Below, piece after piece: positions 51,568-62,361 of a stretch of 64,000 bases of DNA. The notes below the pieces were generated by a model. The model was not told the origin of the DNA. It did not search any database and was given only the letters and a program-made list of their open reading frames with translations. Position 1 is the stretch's first letter, and every line of letters begins with the position of its first letter. The position numbers and the translations under genes were made by a program. Origin of the DNA: Nevskiaceae bacterium (lineage in GTDB: Bacteria > Pseudomonadota > Gammaproteobacteria > Nevskiales > Nevskiaceae). The stretch covers positions 248,001 through 312,000 of the forward strand of contig SCRT01000012.1 of the NCBI GenBank assembly GCA_004298465.1, read 5' to 3'.

Positions 51568-52151
51568 GCCTGTTCCTCCTGCCAGCCGGCTGGGGCCAGC
51601 CTGTAGGTTGCCAGTCCGTAGCTTACCCGCCCGGCCCCGCCGGTTTTCAGCAGCGCGTAGCCAGGGGGTAGTGTTTGTGGGCGGTTCTGCGGCCATTCGA
51701 GATATACGCGGTTGGCCGGCGTCAACCGCGGAACGGCGGCGGCCAGCGCGGTCTGCAGCGCATCGGCTGCATAGGGCGGGTCGAGGAAGACAAGGCGGCA
51801 CGGCGCGCCACTGCGCAGCACCGCCAGTGCGTCACCGTGGATGATGCGCGCCCGGGCGTCGGCACCGAGCAGGGTGATGGCCCGCTGCAGCATGGCCACC
51901 TGCCGCGCATCGCGTTCCACGAACGTGACGTGGGCGGCGCCGCGCGACAGGGCTTCCAGCCCCAGCGCGCCGCTGCCGGCGAAGGCGTCGATGCAGGTCG
52001 CGCCCTGGATGTACGGCGCCAGCCAGTTGAACAGCGTTTCGCGCACCCGGTCCGGCGTCGGCCGCAGGTCACACGCCGGGTCGAAGGCGACGCGGCGGCT
52101 GCGCCATTCGCCGCCGATGATGCGCAGGGTTGCGTCGTGACGGAGTTTCAT
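51564..52151 (-). CDS. rsmD: 16S rRNA (guanine(966)-N(2))-methyltransferase
   Basis: The 195-residue SAM-dependent enzyme methylates G966 of 16S rRNA. LRIIGGEWRSRRVAF at the N-terminus, LRPTPDRVRETLFNWL, the SAM motif DAFAGSGALGLEALSRGA and the catalytic LVFLDPPYA are all family hallmarks. The ATG at 52151 gives the usual length; the frame remains open to 52442 but has no family sequence there. coaD overlaps its stop. Confidence 0.96.
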   Translation of the reverse strand: MKLRHDATLRIIGGEWRSRRVAFDPACDLRPTPDRVRETLFNWLAPYIQGATCIDAFAGSGALGLEALSRGAAHVTFVERDARQVAMLQRAITLLGADARARIIHGDALAVLRSGAPCRLVFLDPPYAADALQTALAAAVPRLTPANRVYLEWPQNRPQTLPPGYALLKTGGAGRVSYGLATYRLAPAGWQEEQA

Positions 52152-52183
52152 GGAAGGCGACAGGCACGGTTTGCGCCGTGCTG

Positions 52184-52549
52184 CTACACCCAGTCGCCGC
52201 GCGCCGGCAACGCGTCCCGGAAGGGTTCGACCCAATCGAAGGCGTGCAGGCCGTAGGCGATGGCGGCAAAGATCAGCGCGGCGAGCAGGCTGGCCAGGAT
52301 CAGCTGCAGCCAGCCGAGGGCGAGCCCGGCCACGGCCATGGCGTCGCCGTCGAGCGTGCCGCCGGAGCGGCGGATGGCGGCGCGCGCCGTGTGGCCGCAG
52401 ATCACGGCCACGAGTGCCCCGACGATCGGCAACATCGTCCACGCGCCGATGCCGGCAAGCAGGCTGAAGACGGCAGCGAGGCTGGTGCGCGGTTGCGGCT
52501 GCAGGGGTGGGGGTGGGTCAACGGGCCACCCGGAAGCGGGGGTGTTCAT
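52184..52549 (-). CDS. DUF4190 domain membrane protein
   Basis: This 121-residue protein has a Pro-rich N-terminus (about 1-22) and two membrane helices. LAAVFSLLAGIGAWTMLPIVGALVAVICGH and GDAMAVAGLALGWLQLILASLLAAL match the DUF4190 pattern with its GHxAR-like turn (CGHTARAAI). Function is unknown. It stops 33 bp upstream of rsmD and begins 16 bp after tldD on the same strand, so it is embedded in the housekeeping block. Confidence 0.85.
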   Translation of the reverse strand: MNTPASGWPVDPPPPLQPQPRTSLAAVFSLLAGIGAWTMLPIVGALVAVICGHTARAAIRRSGGTLDGDAMAVAGLALGWLQLILASLLAALIFAAIAYGLHAFDWVEPFRDALPARGDWV

Positions 52550-52565
52550 GGGGTGCTCGGGGAGG

Positions 52566-54032
52566 TCAAAGTTCAGTTCCGCCCACGCTCATGGCGTCGA
52601 TCTTCAGCGTCGGCTGGCCAACGCCGACTGGCACGCTCTGGCCTTCCTTGCCGCACACGCCGATGCCGGAGTCGAGCTTGAGATCGTTGCCGAGCATGGA
52701 GACTTTCGACAGCGCTTCCGGGCCGTTGCCGATCAGCGTGGCGCCCTTGATCGGCCGCGTGACCTTGCCGTTCTCAATCAGGTAGGCCTCGGTGGCGGAG
52801 AACACGAAGTTGCCGTTCGTGATGTCCACCTGCCCGCCGGCGAAGTTCACGGCATAGATGCCCTTGTCGACGGAGGCGATGATCTCCTCCGGGTCGTGCG
52901 GGCCGGGCAGCAGGTAGGTGTTCGTCATGCGTGGCATCGGCAGGCAGGCGAAGGATTCGCGCCGCCCGTTGCCGGTGGACTTCATGCCCATGAGCCGGGC
53001 GTTGAACTTGTCCTGCATGTAGCCGCGCAGCAGGCCGTGCTCGATCAGTGTCGTGCACTGGCTCGGCGTGCCTTCGTCGTCGCGCGTCAGCGAGCCGCGC
53101 CGGCCGGCCAGCGTGCCGTCGTCCACCACGGTGCACAGCGGGCTGGCGACCTGCTGGCCGAGGCGCCCGGCATAGGCCGACGTGCCCTTGCGGTTGAAGT
53201 CACCTTCCAGCCCGTGGCCGACGGCTTCGTGCAGCAGCACACCCGGCCAGCCCGGCCCCAGCACCACCGGCCAGGTGCCGGCCGGCGCGGGTACCGCTTC
53301 GAGCTGCACCAGTGCCTGGCGCACGGCTTCGCGCGCGTAGCCGTCCACCGCGTCGTCGGAGAAGAACGCCGCGTAGCTGCCGCGCCCGCCGCCGCCGGCG
53401 CTGGCCTGTTCGCGCCGCCCGGTGTGTTCTACCACGACGTTCACGCTCAGGCGCACCAGCGGCCGCAGGTCGGCGGCCAGCGTGCCGTCCGTGGCGGCGA
53501 CGAGCACCGACTCATAGCTGCCGGCCAGTGACACGATGACGCGTGTCACGCGCGGGTCGGCGGCGCGCGCGGTCCGGTCCGCGCGGCGCAGCAGGCCCAG
53601 CTTCTGTTCGACGGGCCAGCTTGAAAGCGGGTCCAGGGCCGGGTACAACGGCGCGACATCGTGGCCCCGATGTGCCACGGCAATGCGGCCGGCCTGGCCC
53701 TGCCGGACGATGGCGGTGGCGGAATGTGACGCGTCCTGCAGAGCCGGCAGTTCCACTTCGTCGGTATAGGCAAAGCCGGTCTTGTCTTCGCTCATGGCGC
53801 GCACGCCGACGCCGCGTTCGGTGCTGTGGGAGCCGGATTTCACGATACCGTCTTCCAGCATCCAGCTTTCCGACGTGCTGTGCTGGAAGTACAGGTCGGC
53901 GGCGTCGATACCGGGGCGCATCAGCCCACCCAGCAGCTTCTGCAGCGTGTGCTCATCCAGCCCGGCAGGGGACAGCAGCTGTTCGCTGGCGGTTTCCAGC
54001 GCCGTGGCTTCGGTGATCGGCATGAGGTTCAT
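52566..54032 (-). CDS. tldD: Metalloprotease TldD
   Basis: This 488-residue protein forms the TldD/TldE (PmbA) protease that cleaves small peptides such as microcin B17 precursor and CcdA. The metal-binding [12 protein letters not shown] (HExxxH) is present, as are [59 protein letters not shown] and [14 protein letters not shown]. The start overlaps the yhdP stop by four bases. pmbA, its partner, is not in the window. Confidence 0.96.
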   Translation of the reverse strand: MNLMPITEATALETASEQLLSPAGLDEHTLQKLLGGLMRPGIDAADLYFQHSTSESWMLEDGIVKSGSHSTERGVGVRAMSEDKTGFAYTDEVELPALQDASHSATAIVRQGQAGRIAVAHRGHDVAPLYPALDPLSSWPVEQKLGLLRRADRTARAADPRVTRVIVSLAGSYESVLVAATDGTLAADLRPLVRLSVNVVVEHTGRREQASAGGGGRGSYAAFFSDDAVDGYAREAVRQALVQLEAVPAPAGTWPVVLGPGWPGVLLHEAVGHGLEGDFNRKGTSAYAGRLGQQVASPLCTVVDDGTLAGRRGSLTRDDEGTPSQCTTLIEHGLLRGYMQDKFNARLMGMKSTGNGRRESFACLPMPRMTNTYLLPGPHDPEEIIASVDKGIYAVNFAGGQVDITNGNFVFSATEAYLIENGKVTRPIKGATLIGNGPEALSKVSMLGNDLKLDSGIGVCGKEGQSVPVGVGQPTLKIDAMSVGGTEL

Positions 54033-57000
54033 TCAGGCGTGTTCGGGGTCGAAGATGGTACCTGTTGGGGCGGATGCAAGCGGTCTGCGCCGGCAGGTGG
54101 GGCGGGATTGGCTGCCGCGGCACGTGCCGCGGGCGCCGGCTGCGGGTCGTCGTCGAGGCGCACGACCTGCGGATCGCCCCACGGGCCGGTGACGCGATAG
54201 TTCAGTTCCGTCAAGTTGTTGAGCGCCTTGCCGACCAGCTGCTGCGCGAGCAGTGCCACGCCACCGGCGATGGGGCCGCCGAGCAGCACGGCGCCGAGCG
54301 TGATGCCGGAGGCGACGTTCGTGTACACGCGCACGTTCTGGTCGAGGTCATGGTCGCGCAGCCCGATGCGGCCGCGCACGTCGAGGCTCAGCGACGGGCC
54401 GTCGATATGCGCATCCTGCGTGCGGGCCTGCCCGCCGCCCAGCGTGAAGTGCGCTGTCAGGCGGTCGTAGGCCAGCCCGCTGCTAGCCACATTCTTGAAG
54501 CCGTGCAGCAGGCGGCGCGGCAGGGCGTAGACGTTCAGCAGGCCGAACACGCGCCCCATGCCTGGACGGACGCTGCTGAGCGTGCCGTCTTCCAGCCGCA
54601 CGTCCACCGTGCCGGTGGGCTGGGCCAGGTCCAGCCCGGTCGGGGCGGGCGGAAACCGCACGCTGCCGGAAAGCTTGGCTTTTGCTGCGGTCACGGTGGG
54701 ACCGTAGCCGAAAACCTGCAGGAAGCTTCCAAGGTGGCGGACGTCGATGGCGAAGCCGAGACGGGCCGATGAACGCCCGTCGACGCGCGTCCAATCGCCG
54801 CTGGCGGAAACGCCGGCATCGGGTCCGGAAAGCGTGGCAGTCTGCAGCGCCTGGCCGTTTGGCGAGGGCCGCGTGACGAGTTTCAGCGTACCGAAGTCCT
54901 GCGTGCCGACCGACAGCGCTTCGCAGCGCAGGTCCAGGGTCGGAAGGGTCGCGGGGTCGAAAGGGGGGCGCAGCGTGATGGGCGCGGCGGCGGTGCTCAC
55001 CTGGTGCGGAAAGGCTGTGATGGCCAGTTTCTTCAGGCGGGCCTGCAGCTGCGGCCGGCCGGCCAGCGCCGGCGTCCAGGTCAGCGTGCCGTCGGCGTTG
55101 CGGCCGTCCACGGTGATCTTCAAGGCCGGTCCGTCCGGCACGATGCGGGCGTGGACGTGGTTAATACGAACGGCGCGCCAGACCAGCGTGCCGGCTGTCA
55201 GGTCGGCATCCAGCAACGATGGCCAGGGGGATGATGGCGCCGGTTCTGCGCCGGCGGTGGGCGTATCGCCAGAGGTGTCGGCGGGCGCATGCATTGCGGC
55301 GGACAACACGGTCTGCAAGGCGTCCAGATCGAGACGATCGAAATGGCCTGCGATGCGCAAGCCGTCGTCATCCGCCGCCACCGACGGGCCGGGACCGATG
55401 CGCAGGCCGATGCCCGCGAGGCCTGCGGGCGGCGGACCATAGCGCAGGTTGAGGCCCAGCGGCGCGCCCGCGTCGATGTGCAGCCGATGGTTGCCGGCGG
55501 CATCGGTCGTCGGGGTCACCGTCAGCGGGCGGGCGGCATCGGCCGGTTTTTCGAGTGGTGGCGGCAGGTCGATTGCGGTGCCACGCAGGTCGGTGGTCAG
55601 CTTCCAGTCGTGCGCGTGCTGCAGCGGCAGCGCGAGCTGCCAGGCCGAGCTGCCGGCCAGGAAGGGCCGCAGCCACGCCGGCAGATAGGCCACGGCAATG
55701 GCGTCGCGTGCTGGGTCGGCCTTGAAGTGCAGACGCAGCGTTGGGTCGTTGGGCGCGGCGCCCGGACCCGCATCCAGCACGGCATCGACGGGCGTGCCGT
55801 CGTAGCTGCCATGGAGCGCGAGCGCCGTCAGCCCGGTGTGGTCGAACGCCAGCTGGCCGACGATGCCGGCAGCCGGCTGGTTGAGCACGGCGGGTTGATA
55901 GCTCACGCCGTCGAGGCGGGCCGTGCCAGCGACGGTAGTGTCCTTTTCATCGATCAGCGGAATGTCCAGCCGCAGCTCGACGTGTGCCGGGCCGGTGGCG
56001 GTGGACTCGTCCACCAGCCCGCGCAGGTGCTCGTGCAGTGGCGATGCGCGCAGCAGCGCGTACCACGCGGCCATGTCGGCGTCCGCAGCGGCCGTGATGG
56101 TGAGCGGGTCGGCGTGGAAATGTTCGAGGTCGGCGCTGGCCTGCTGGATGTGCACGCCATCGAGCCGCGCACCGCCAACGCCGATGTGCATGCGGTCGGC
56201 GGTGAAGTGCAAGGCGGCGGAAAGCTGCCGTGCCGCGGGCCATTCCGGAGAGAAGTGCAGCGTGGCGCCGACCACCTGCAGGTCGAGCGCCCAGTGGCCG
56301 AGGGGCTGTTCGTCCGGTCGCGCGTAGGGAAACGCGTGCGGGACACCATCGATAACGAGCCGGCCGTCGGTGATGGGTACCTTGACGAGCGCAGCGGCCA
56401 GCCATGCGCGCAGATGCGGGGACCACGTCTGCGGCATCAGCGGCTTCAGCCGCGCGGCATCCGCAGCGGTGAGGTGCAGGTCGACGGCGATTCGCGGCGC
56501 GGTAGCGTCGGCCACGGCGGCAGTGGTGAATTGCACCGTGCCTTGCGCCCGTGCGCCGGCCAGCGCGGCGTCGACCGCCGGGGCGTTGATCTGCCATGCG
56601 CCGCTGTCCAGCCGTTGCCAGCGCACGGGGCCACCGAGCTGTTCGAGTGCGATCGGGGCGGCGAAGTGCTGCGGCCAGTCGAGCGTCAGCCCACCGGTGG
56701 GGGTGAAGTCCCCGCTGTCGTCGGCAACGCGCAACATTCCGTTGATGCCTTCCATGCCGGGGGCGTCGCCGTGCGCCTTCCAGCCGAGCGCAGTGACCTG
56801 CGCCGCAAGCGTATGGTGTGCGGGTTGCGTGGGAGTGGCCGACTGGAGTTCGGCGCTGACGTTCGTCAACGCGCCGTGCAGGCCGGGCAACAGGTCGGAT
56901 GGCACGGCGCGGGGGGCGGTGAACGCCAGCCACGGCCGCAGCGGCGCCAGCGGCAGGTGTGCCACGTGCAGCCGCAGGCCGGGGGTTGCACCCACCGCCG

Positions 57001-58057
57001 TGGATTCGAGCGTCACCGGGGCCAGGTTGAATGCGGTGCCGTCATCGCCCGTGGCGTCCAGTTGCTGAACGTCCAGCCGCCAGCCGTGTGCCTGCCGTGT
57101 CCAGTGGGCGGCCACGACCGGTGCGCGCAGCGTGGCGACGGCCTGCGCGGCCAGAAAAGCGCTGATGTGCGCAGCGCTAAAGCGCAGCGCGGCGCTGGAC
57201 GGGCGCCCGTCCACGATTTGCCCCTGGGCCTGGATCTGTCCGTTCTCGAACGCGATGTGGCGGTCGCTGCCGAGCGCGGCGTCGAGCCAGGGGCCGTGGC
57301 GCAGGCCGTGCAGCGTGGTGCGCCAATTCCCGTTCCAGTCGTTGCCGGCAAAGATCGCGCCGTGCAGCTCCGCGCTCAGCGACAGGGAATCTGCAATGCG
57401 GGTGGGTGGCGTGACGGTGAATGCAAGCCGATAGTCCGGGCGCGTGTCCGGGCCGTGGCGCGTGGCGTGGCCGTCGATGCGGAACGTGATTTCCTGCGTG
57501 CCCAGCCGGACGTCGGCCACGGTGACGCGGCAGTCGCGCAGCGTGACGTGCTCCAACCCGCCAAGCATGCGGGACAGCGGCCATTCCGGGCGGGTCTGCC
57601 GCGTGTCGAAGCCGCGCAGCGTGATGTGTCGCGCAGCGTCCACGTCCAGCGTCGCGCGCAGGCCGACGAGCGTGACGCGTGCCGGGCGGGTTTCGCCGTG
57701 CAGCAGCGCGAGGTAGTCCGGCATCACGCGCAGGCGGGCGATCTGCAGGGCTGGCTGGCCGGCGGCGTCGTGCAAGGTCACGTCCTGCAGCGCGACTTCC
57801 GGCAGGATGCGGCTCCAGTCCAGCGCGATGTGGCCGAGTGTGGTTGGGGCGCCGAGCAGGTCGGCGGTGCGGGCCTCGATCGCGTGGCGCAGGCGCGGGT
57901 TGGTGTTGAGCGTCAGCGTGAATGTCGCGCTCAGCGCAGCGGCGACAACGACCAGGGCGGCAACGAACGCCGCCATGCGGTACCACCAGCGGCGCCGGGG
58001 GGAGGGCATGCGGCCGGTCAGTGCGGGAAACTCTGAATAACCTGCTGCGCTCGACAT
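54029..58057 (-). CDS. yhdP: YhdP family (AsmA-like/TamB-related) envelope protein
   Basis: This is a very large protein of about 1342 residues. One N-terminal membrane helix lies at about 27-50 (after PRRRWWYRM), and the rest is long beta-rich periplasmic sequence with repeated [16 protein letters not shown] and [20 protein letters not shown] elements. The DUF3971 and AsmA-like C-terminal regions ([18 protein letters not shown]) mark the YhdP family, which moves phospholipids between inner and outer membranes as a beta-groove bridge. The order rng-yhdP-tldD is the classical one. The start could be at 58057 or at 58009. A very long plus-strand frame across it is an antisense artefact. Confidence 0.92.
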   Translation of the reverse strand: MSSAAGYSEFPALTGRMPSPRRRWWYRMAAFVAALVVVAAALSATFTLTLNTNPRLRHAIEARTADLLGAPTTLGHIALDWSRILPEVALQDVTLHDAAGQPALQIARLRVMPDYLALLHGETRPARVTLVGLRATLDVDAARHITLRGFDTRQTRPEWPLSRMLGGLEHVTLRDCRVTVADVRLGTQEITFRIDGHATRHGPDTRPDYRLAFTVTPPTRIADSLSLSAELHGAIFAGNDWNGNWRTTLHGLRHGPWLDAALGSDRHIAFENGQIQAQGQIVDGRPSSAALRFSAAHISAFLAAQAVATLRAPVVAAHWTRQAHGWRLDVQQLDATGDDGTAFNLAPVTLESTAVGATPGLRLHVAHLPLAPLRPWLAFTAPRAVPSDLLPGLHGALTNVSAELQSATPTQPAHHTLAAQVTALGWKAHGDAPGMEGINGMLRVADDSGDFTPTGGLTLDWPQHFAAPIALEQLGGPVRWQRLDSGAWQINAPAVDAALAGARAQGTVQFTTAAVADATAPRIAVDLHLTAADAARLKPLMPQTWSPHLRAWLAAALVKVPITDGRLVIDGVPHAFPYARPDEQPLGHWALDLQVVGATLHFSPEWPAARQLSAALHFTADRMHIGVGGARLDGVHIQQASADLEHFHADPLTITAAADADMAAWYALLRASPLHEHLRGLVDESTATGPAHVELRLDIPLIDEKDTTVAGTARLDGVSYQPAVLNQPAAGIVGQLAFDHTGLTALALHGSYDGTPVDAVLDAGPGAAPNDPTLRLHFKADPARDAIAVAYLPAWLRPFLAGSSAWQLALPLQHAHDWKLTTDLRGTAIDLPPPLEKPADAARPLTVTPTTDAAGNHRLHIDAGAPLGLNLRYGPPPAGLAGIGLRIGPGPSVAADDDGLRIAGHFDRLDLDALQTVLSAAMHAPADTSGDTPTAGAEPAPSSPWPSLLDADLTAGTLVWRAVRINHVHARIVPDGPALKITVDGRNADGTLTWTPALAGRPQLQARLKKLAITAFPHQVSTAAAPITLRPPFDPATLPTLDLRCEALSVGTQDFGTLKLVTRPSPNGQALQTATLSGPDAGVSASGDWTRVDGRSSARLGFAIDVRHLGSFLQVFGYGPTVTAAKAKLSGSVRFPPAPTGLDLAQPTGTVDVRLEDGTLSSVRPGMGRVFGLLNVYALPRRLLHGFKNVASSGLAYDRLTAHFTLGGGQARTQDAHIDGPSLSLDVRGRIGLRDHDLDQNVRVYTNVASGITLGAVLLGGPIAGGVALLAQQLVGKALNNLTELNYRVTGPWGDPQVVRLDDDPQPAPAARAAAANPAPPAGADRLHPPQQVPSSTPNTPE

Positions 58058-58267
58058 CCCGCGCGAGGGCGGTGCTTCAGCCTTGCCAGGTCGATGGGTG
58101 CGTGACAGGTGTTGGCGCAAGCAAGGCTGAGTGCGCCCGCTCCCGCACCCACCGTTCCGGGCACCGTGTCGCGGGCGCAATCCTCATGTGCCCCCACGTA
58201 CACTGCGGTTCCTGCGCTCCGTCCTCGCGCGACCTGTCTTCGCTCGCGACGGTTACTCAGAGCTTCC

Positions 58268-59727
58268 CTACAGCGGCACGACATCGAACAGCTCCTGCGG
58301 ATAGTGCGGCTCGGCTTGCAGCTTGATGGAGCGGTTGAGGCCGTCGACGATACGGTTGAGCGCGTCGCTGCCCTCCTGCAGGCGGGTGACGATGCTGGGG
58401 GCGGCAAGTACCAGGAAACGGTTGGTGTCGAAGCGGCGGCTGGCGCGCTGAAGTTCGCGTTCCACTTCGCGGCACAGCGTTTCCACGCTCTTGATGGTGC
58501 CGCGCCCGTTGCAGGTAGGGCACGGCTCACACAGGATGTGGCCGAGGCTTTCACGCGTGCGCTTGCGTGTCATTTCCACCAGCCCGAGTGGCGAGAACGG
58601 GTAGACGTGCGTGCGCGCCGGGTCGTGGGCGAGTTCCTTCTCCAGCGCCCGCAGCACCTGCGCACGGTGATCCTCGTTCTTCATGTCGATGAAATCGATG
58701 ATGACGATGCCGCCGAGGTTGCGCAGGCGCAACTGGTGGGCGATGGCGGCGGTGGCGTCGACGTTCGCCTTGAAGATCGTGTCGTCAAGGCAGGAATGGC
58801 CGGTGAACGCGCCGGTGTTGACGTCGATCGTCGTCATCGCCTCGGTCTGGTCGATGATGAGATAGCCGCCGCACTTCAGCGGCACGCGGCGTTCCAGCGC
58901 GTGGTTGAGGGTGTCCTCCACGCTGTACAGGTCGAAGATCGGCACCGGCCCGGCGTGGACCTCGATACGTTCCGTCAGCTCCGGGATGAAGCCACGCGCG
59001 AACTCGCTTGCCCGCCGGCATTCCGCGGCATCGTCGATGCGCACGCGGTCGATGGCGGTGCCGAGCAGGTCGCGCAGCATGCGCAGCGACAGCGGCAGAT
59101 CGCCGTGCACGAGCTGAATGTCGTGGCATTCGGCTGCGTTGTGCGCCACCACGTCCCACAGCCGCAGCAGGAATTGCAGGTCGGCGGCCAGTGCCGCTGC
59201 TTCCACGCCTTCCGCCGCCGTGCGCGCGATGATGCCGATGGGCGCCGGCGGGTGGCCGTCGGCCGCGATCTTCTCCAGCACGGCGTGCAGACGCTCGCGC
59301 TCCGCTTCGTCCTCGATCCTGGCCGATACGCCGACGTGCGCTTCGCCCGGAATCAGGACCAGATAGCGCGACGGCAGCGACAGGATGGTGGTCAGCCGCG
59401 CACCCTTCGTGCCGATCGGATCCTTCAACACTTGCACCAGCACTTCGCTGCCTTCCGACAGCAGGCTGCCGATGGGGGGCGGGGGTGGCGGTTCGCCGCT
59501 GCAGCTGTGCTGCATGTCGGCGACATGCAGGAATGCGGTGCGCTCCAGGCCGATATCGATGAACGCCGCCTGCATGCCGGGCAGCACGCGCTTGACCACG
59601 CCCTTGTAGATGTTGCCGACCAGCCCGTGGCGGCCGCCACGCTCGACGTGGACTTCGCGTGCGATGCCGTCTTCCACGAGCGCAACGCGCGTTTCGTCCG
59701 CGCCGACGTTGACGAGCAGTTCGACGC

Positions 59728-59731
<4 letters not shown>
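58268..59731 (-). CDS. rng: Ribonuclease G
   Basis: The 487-residue endoribonuclease processes the 5' end of 16S rRNA and decays mRNA. The S1 domain is at about 36-95 (GNIYKGVVKRVLPGMQAAFI), the catalytic core includes ERIEVHAGPVPIFDLY and the metal-site VIIDFIDM, and the zinc link CEPCPTCNGRG is near the C-terminus. It lacks the long C-terminal extension of RNase E. A 210-bp gap, with no gene seen, separates it from yhdP. The start overlaps the maf stop by four bases. Confidence 0.96.
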
Positions 59732-60309
<578 letters not shown>

Positions 60310-60320
60310 GGGGTTTCGCT

Positions 60321-60971
60321 TCAGCGCTGTGCGCCGTACTGCTGCTGGTAGGCGTGGATGGCGGCTACGGTGCGCGGGTCGCCGCCGGCTGCGCCGAGGT
60401 ATTCCAGCATGGCGCCGACGTCTGCGATGGCGTGCACCGCGATGCCGGTTTCGCGCTTGAGTTCGTCGACTGCGGAGATTTCGGAATGGGCGCCGCATTC
60501 CTGGCGGTCGAGCGCGATGAAGGCGGCGACCGGCTGCGCGCCGGCCCCCCGCAGCAGCGCGATGGACTGGCGCAGCGCGGTGCCGGCGGTGAGCACGTCG
60601 TCGATGATGAGCACGCGCTGTCCGGCCACGTCCGCGCCGACCAGCAGGCCGCCTTCGCCGTGGTCCTTGGCTTCCTTGCGGTTGTAGGCGAAGGCCACGT
60701 CGCGCCCACGTTCCGCCAGCGCCACGGATACCGCGGCGGCGAGTGGAATGCCCTTGTAGGCGGGGCCGAAGACCAGGTCGAAGGCCACGCCTGTAGCCAG
60801 GATCGCGTCGGCATAGGCGGCAGCCAACGTGCGCAGTGCGTTGCCGGTGCTGATGCGGCCAAGGTTGAAGAAGTAGGGGCTGGTGCGGCCGGATTTCAGC
60901 GTGAACGCACCGAAGCGCAGTACGTCGTGTGCGAGCGCGAGTTTCAGGAAGGCGCGTTGGTAGGCTTGCAT
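60321..60971 (-). CDS. pyrE: Orotate phosphoribosyltransferase
   Basis: The 216-residue enzyme converts orotate and PRPP to OMP in pyrimidine synthesis. KSGRTSPYFFNLG, VFGPAYKGIPLAAA, the flexible loop AYNRKEAKDHGEGG and the PRPP-binding VLIIDDVLTAGTA are all present. It lies 11 bp before maf on the same strand, so it starts the long housekeeping operon running towards cls. In Xanthomonadales and Pseudomonas pyrE is close to an exonuclease III-like gene, as here. Confidence 0.97.
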   Translation of the reverse strand: MQAYQRAFLKLALAHDVLRFGAFTLKSGRTSPYFFNLGRISTGNALRTLAAAYADAILATGVAFDLVFGPAYKGIPLAAAVSVALAERGRDVAFAYNRKEAKDHGEGGLLVGADVAGQRVLIIDDVLTAGTALRQSIALLRGAGAQPVAAFIALDRQECGAHSEISAVDELKRETGIAVHAIADVGAMLEYLGAAGGDPRTVAAIHAYQQQYGAQR

Positions 60972-61086
60972 TGCGTAAGGGCCGGCGCAAGAACAGGTGG
61001 TCTGCGCATGATAGGCGTCGAGCGGCGCGGCTTGCAGTGTCCGGCGGGGGGCGTCGTTGTCAGATGAGCTTGAGCGGGTCGATTTT

Positions 61087-61097
61087 CTGCGATGCAG
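61087..61097. promoter_or_regulatory. Candidate PhaR operator 1
   Basis: CTGCGATGCAG is a palindrome of the form CTGC-N3-GCAG. Described PhaR binding sites include CTGC-N3/4-GCAG (Paracoccus) and TGC-N3-GCA cores (Herbaspirillum PhbF). It lies 196 bp before the phasin-like gene, and phaR itself is the next gene but one. Confidence 0.45.
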
Positions 61098-61185
61098 ATT
61101 GATGCCAGTATTTTTAAATTTGAGCTCAGATCAATGAAAACAATGGTAATTACCAATGTCCATGAGATTTTCGAGCTTGTTTATT

Positions 61186-61196
61186 TTGCAATGCAG
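61186..61196. promoter_or_regulatory. Candidate PhaR operator 2 overlapping a -35 box
   Basis: TTGCAATGCAG contains TGC-AAT-GCA. The same TTGCAA can serve as a -35 hexamer with TAGAGT 17 bp downstream (61209-61214) as -10, about 70 bp before the phasin-like gene. A regulator bound here would block the promoter. Confidence 0.5.
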
Positions 61197-61282
61197 AATA
61201 ATTACTGTTAGAGTACGCAGCCTCTCCCCCGCGGAACTCGCCACAAGCTTCCGCTTTCACTTCGACTTGATGGAGCAACACC

Positions 61283-61642
61283 ATGGCAAAGAACACGCTG
61301 GATGACATGATCCTCGACCCGGCCTTCAGTCTCGGCAAGCGGCTGCTCGACCACGGCTTCGCGCTCGCCGACATCGGCACCGACACGGTGGGCAAGCTGG
61401 GCACGCAGCAGTTGCAGCTTGTGGGCGCCGCCACGGATTTCGGCTTCCGCCAGTTCGGCCTGCTGCCGTCGCTGCGGCACGGCAAGCGCTACTTCGAAGG
61501 CCAGCTGGAAGCCGGCAAGGTGCTGCGAGGCCAGTCGTGGCAGTACGTCACGGGCGTCGGTGCGACGCTGAAGGATGCCGGCGCGCGCTATGTGGATCAG
61601 GTGCGCAAGCTGACGCACGCCACTTCAGAAACGGCGGTCTGA
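61283..61642 (+). CDS. Small phasin-like or PHA-granule-associated protein
   Basis: This is a 119-residue soluble amphipathic protein without signal or membrane helix. It starts MAKNTLDDMILDPAFSLGKR and continues with GTDTVGKLGTQQLQLVG, FGFRQFGLLPSLRHGKRYFE and SWQYVTGVGATLKDAGARYV. Size, amphipathic character, position right before phaR and the PhaR-like operator sites all suggest a phasin or other granule coat protein. Sequence alone does not prove it, because no classical phasin block is clearly recognised. A strong terminator follows, so it is transcribed alone. Confidence 0.6.
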   Translation: MAKNTLDDMILDPAFSLGKRLLDHGFALADIGTDTVGKLGTQQLQLVGAATDFGFRQFGLLPSLRHGKRYFEGQLEAGKVLRGQSWQYVTGVGATLKDAGARYVDQVRKLTHATSETAV

Positions 61643-61663
61643 GTGCTGAATCGATCGGCATGG

Positions 61664-61695
61664 GGCGGCCCGGGCGATTGATCCGGGCCGCCTTT
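61664..61695 (+). terminator. Rho-independent terminator after the phasin-like gene
   Basis: GGCGGCCCGG and CCGGGCCGCC form a perfect 10-bp stem with a 9-nt loop followed by TTT. It separates the phasin-like gene from phaR. Confidence 0.8.
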
Positions 61696-61765
61696 CGCTG
61701 GGTGCGGACGGAGGCAGGGCGACTATGATTCCAATCTGCACCAGTCGCCGCACAAACCCGCCGCC

Positions 61766-62278
61766 ATGGCTGACACGCCCCACCTCATCCGCAAATATTC
61801 AAGCCGCCGCCTGTACGACGTCGCGGCCAGCCGTTTCGTGACGCTTGCCGAGCTGGGCGAAATCATCCGGCGCGGCGAAAACGTGCGCGTGGTCGATGGC
61901 CGCAAACACGACGTGACGCGCAGCGTGCTGCTGCAGATTCTCACCGAACACGAGGAACGCGGCGAACCGCTGCTGTCCTCTGACATGCTGCACGAGATCG
62001 TGCGGCTCTATGGCAACGCGATGCGGGTGCCGTTCGGCCGCTATCTGGAAGACGGGCTGGGATTGTTGCGCAAGCAGCGCAAGGCGTTAAACGAAGCCTT
62101 GCCACGTGCGTTCCACGACGTGGCGCTGACGACGATGAACCATCTTGTCGAGCAGCAGGCGACGCTGCTCAAGCAGTCCCGCGAAGCGCTGCTGTCGCTG
62201 CTGGGCCCGGCGCCCGACGACGCCCGTGCAGCCACGGTGCAACGGTCGCCCGGTACCGGCGAAGACAAAGGCGCCTGA
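61766..62278 (+). CDS. phaR: Polyhydroxyalkanoate synthesis repressor PhaR
   Basis: This is a 170-residue repressor with the PHB/PHA accumulation regulator DNA-binding domain. LIRKYSSRRLYDVAASRFVTL (N-terminal domain), GENVRVVDGRKHDVTRSVLLQILTEHEERG and the following helical PHB_acc region (LSSDMLHEIVRLYGN) are hallmarks. PhaR binds both nascent PHA granules and DNA, and represses phasin genes until granules form. The C-terminal ~50 residues are helical then disordered. PHA synthase genes (phaC) are not in the window. Confidence 0.95.
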   Translation: MADTPHLIRKYSSRRLYDVAASRFVTLAELGEIIRRGENVRVVDGRKHDVTRSVLLQILTEHEERGEPLLSSDMLHEIVRLYGNAMRVPFGRYLEDGLGLLRKQRKALNEALPRAFHDVALTTMNHLVEQQATLLKQSREALLSLLGPAPDDARAATVQRSPGTGEDKGA

Positions 62279-62361
62279 GCGGGGGAGCGGGCAGTTGTGG
62301 CGGCGGCTGGCCGGCGATCTCGTATCATTGAAACCCTCATCCGTGGCCGGTGCGCGTTTTC

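Larger units (their letters stand above)
60972..61282. other. AT-rich regulatory region between pyrE and the phasin-like gene
   Basis: The 311-bp divergent gap is strikingly AT-rich from about 61098 to 61205 compared with the rest of the window. It contains two TGC-N3-GCA sites (61087-61097 and 61186-61196) and a TTGCAA/TAGAGT promoter-like pair with 17-bp spacing at 61186-61214. No gene is seen in it. Confidence 0.6.

Noticed and set aside
55289..58036. A 915-codon plus-strand open frame
   Set aside because: It is antisense to yhdP, has low-complexity Arg/Gly/Gln composition and no ribosome-binding site. Long antisense frames are common in such GC-rich DNA.
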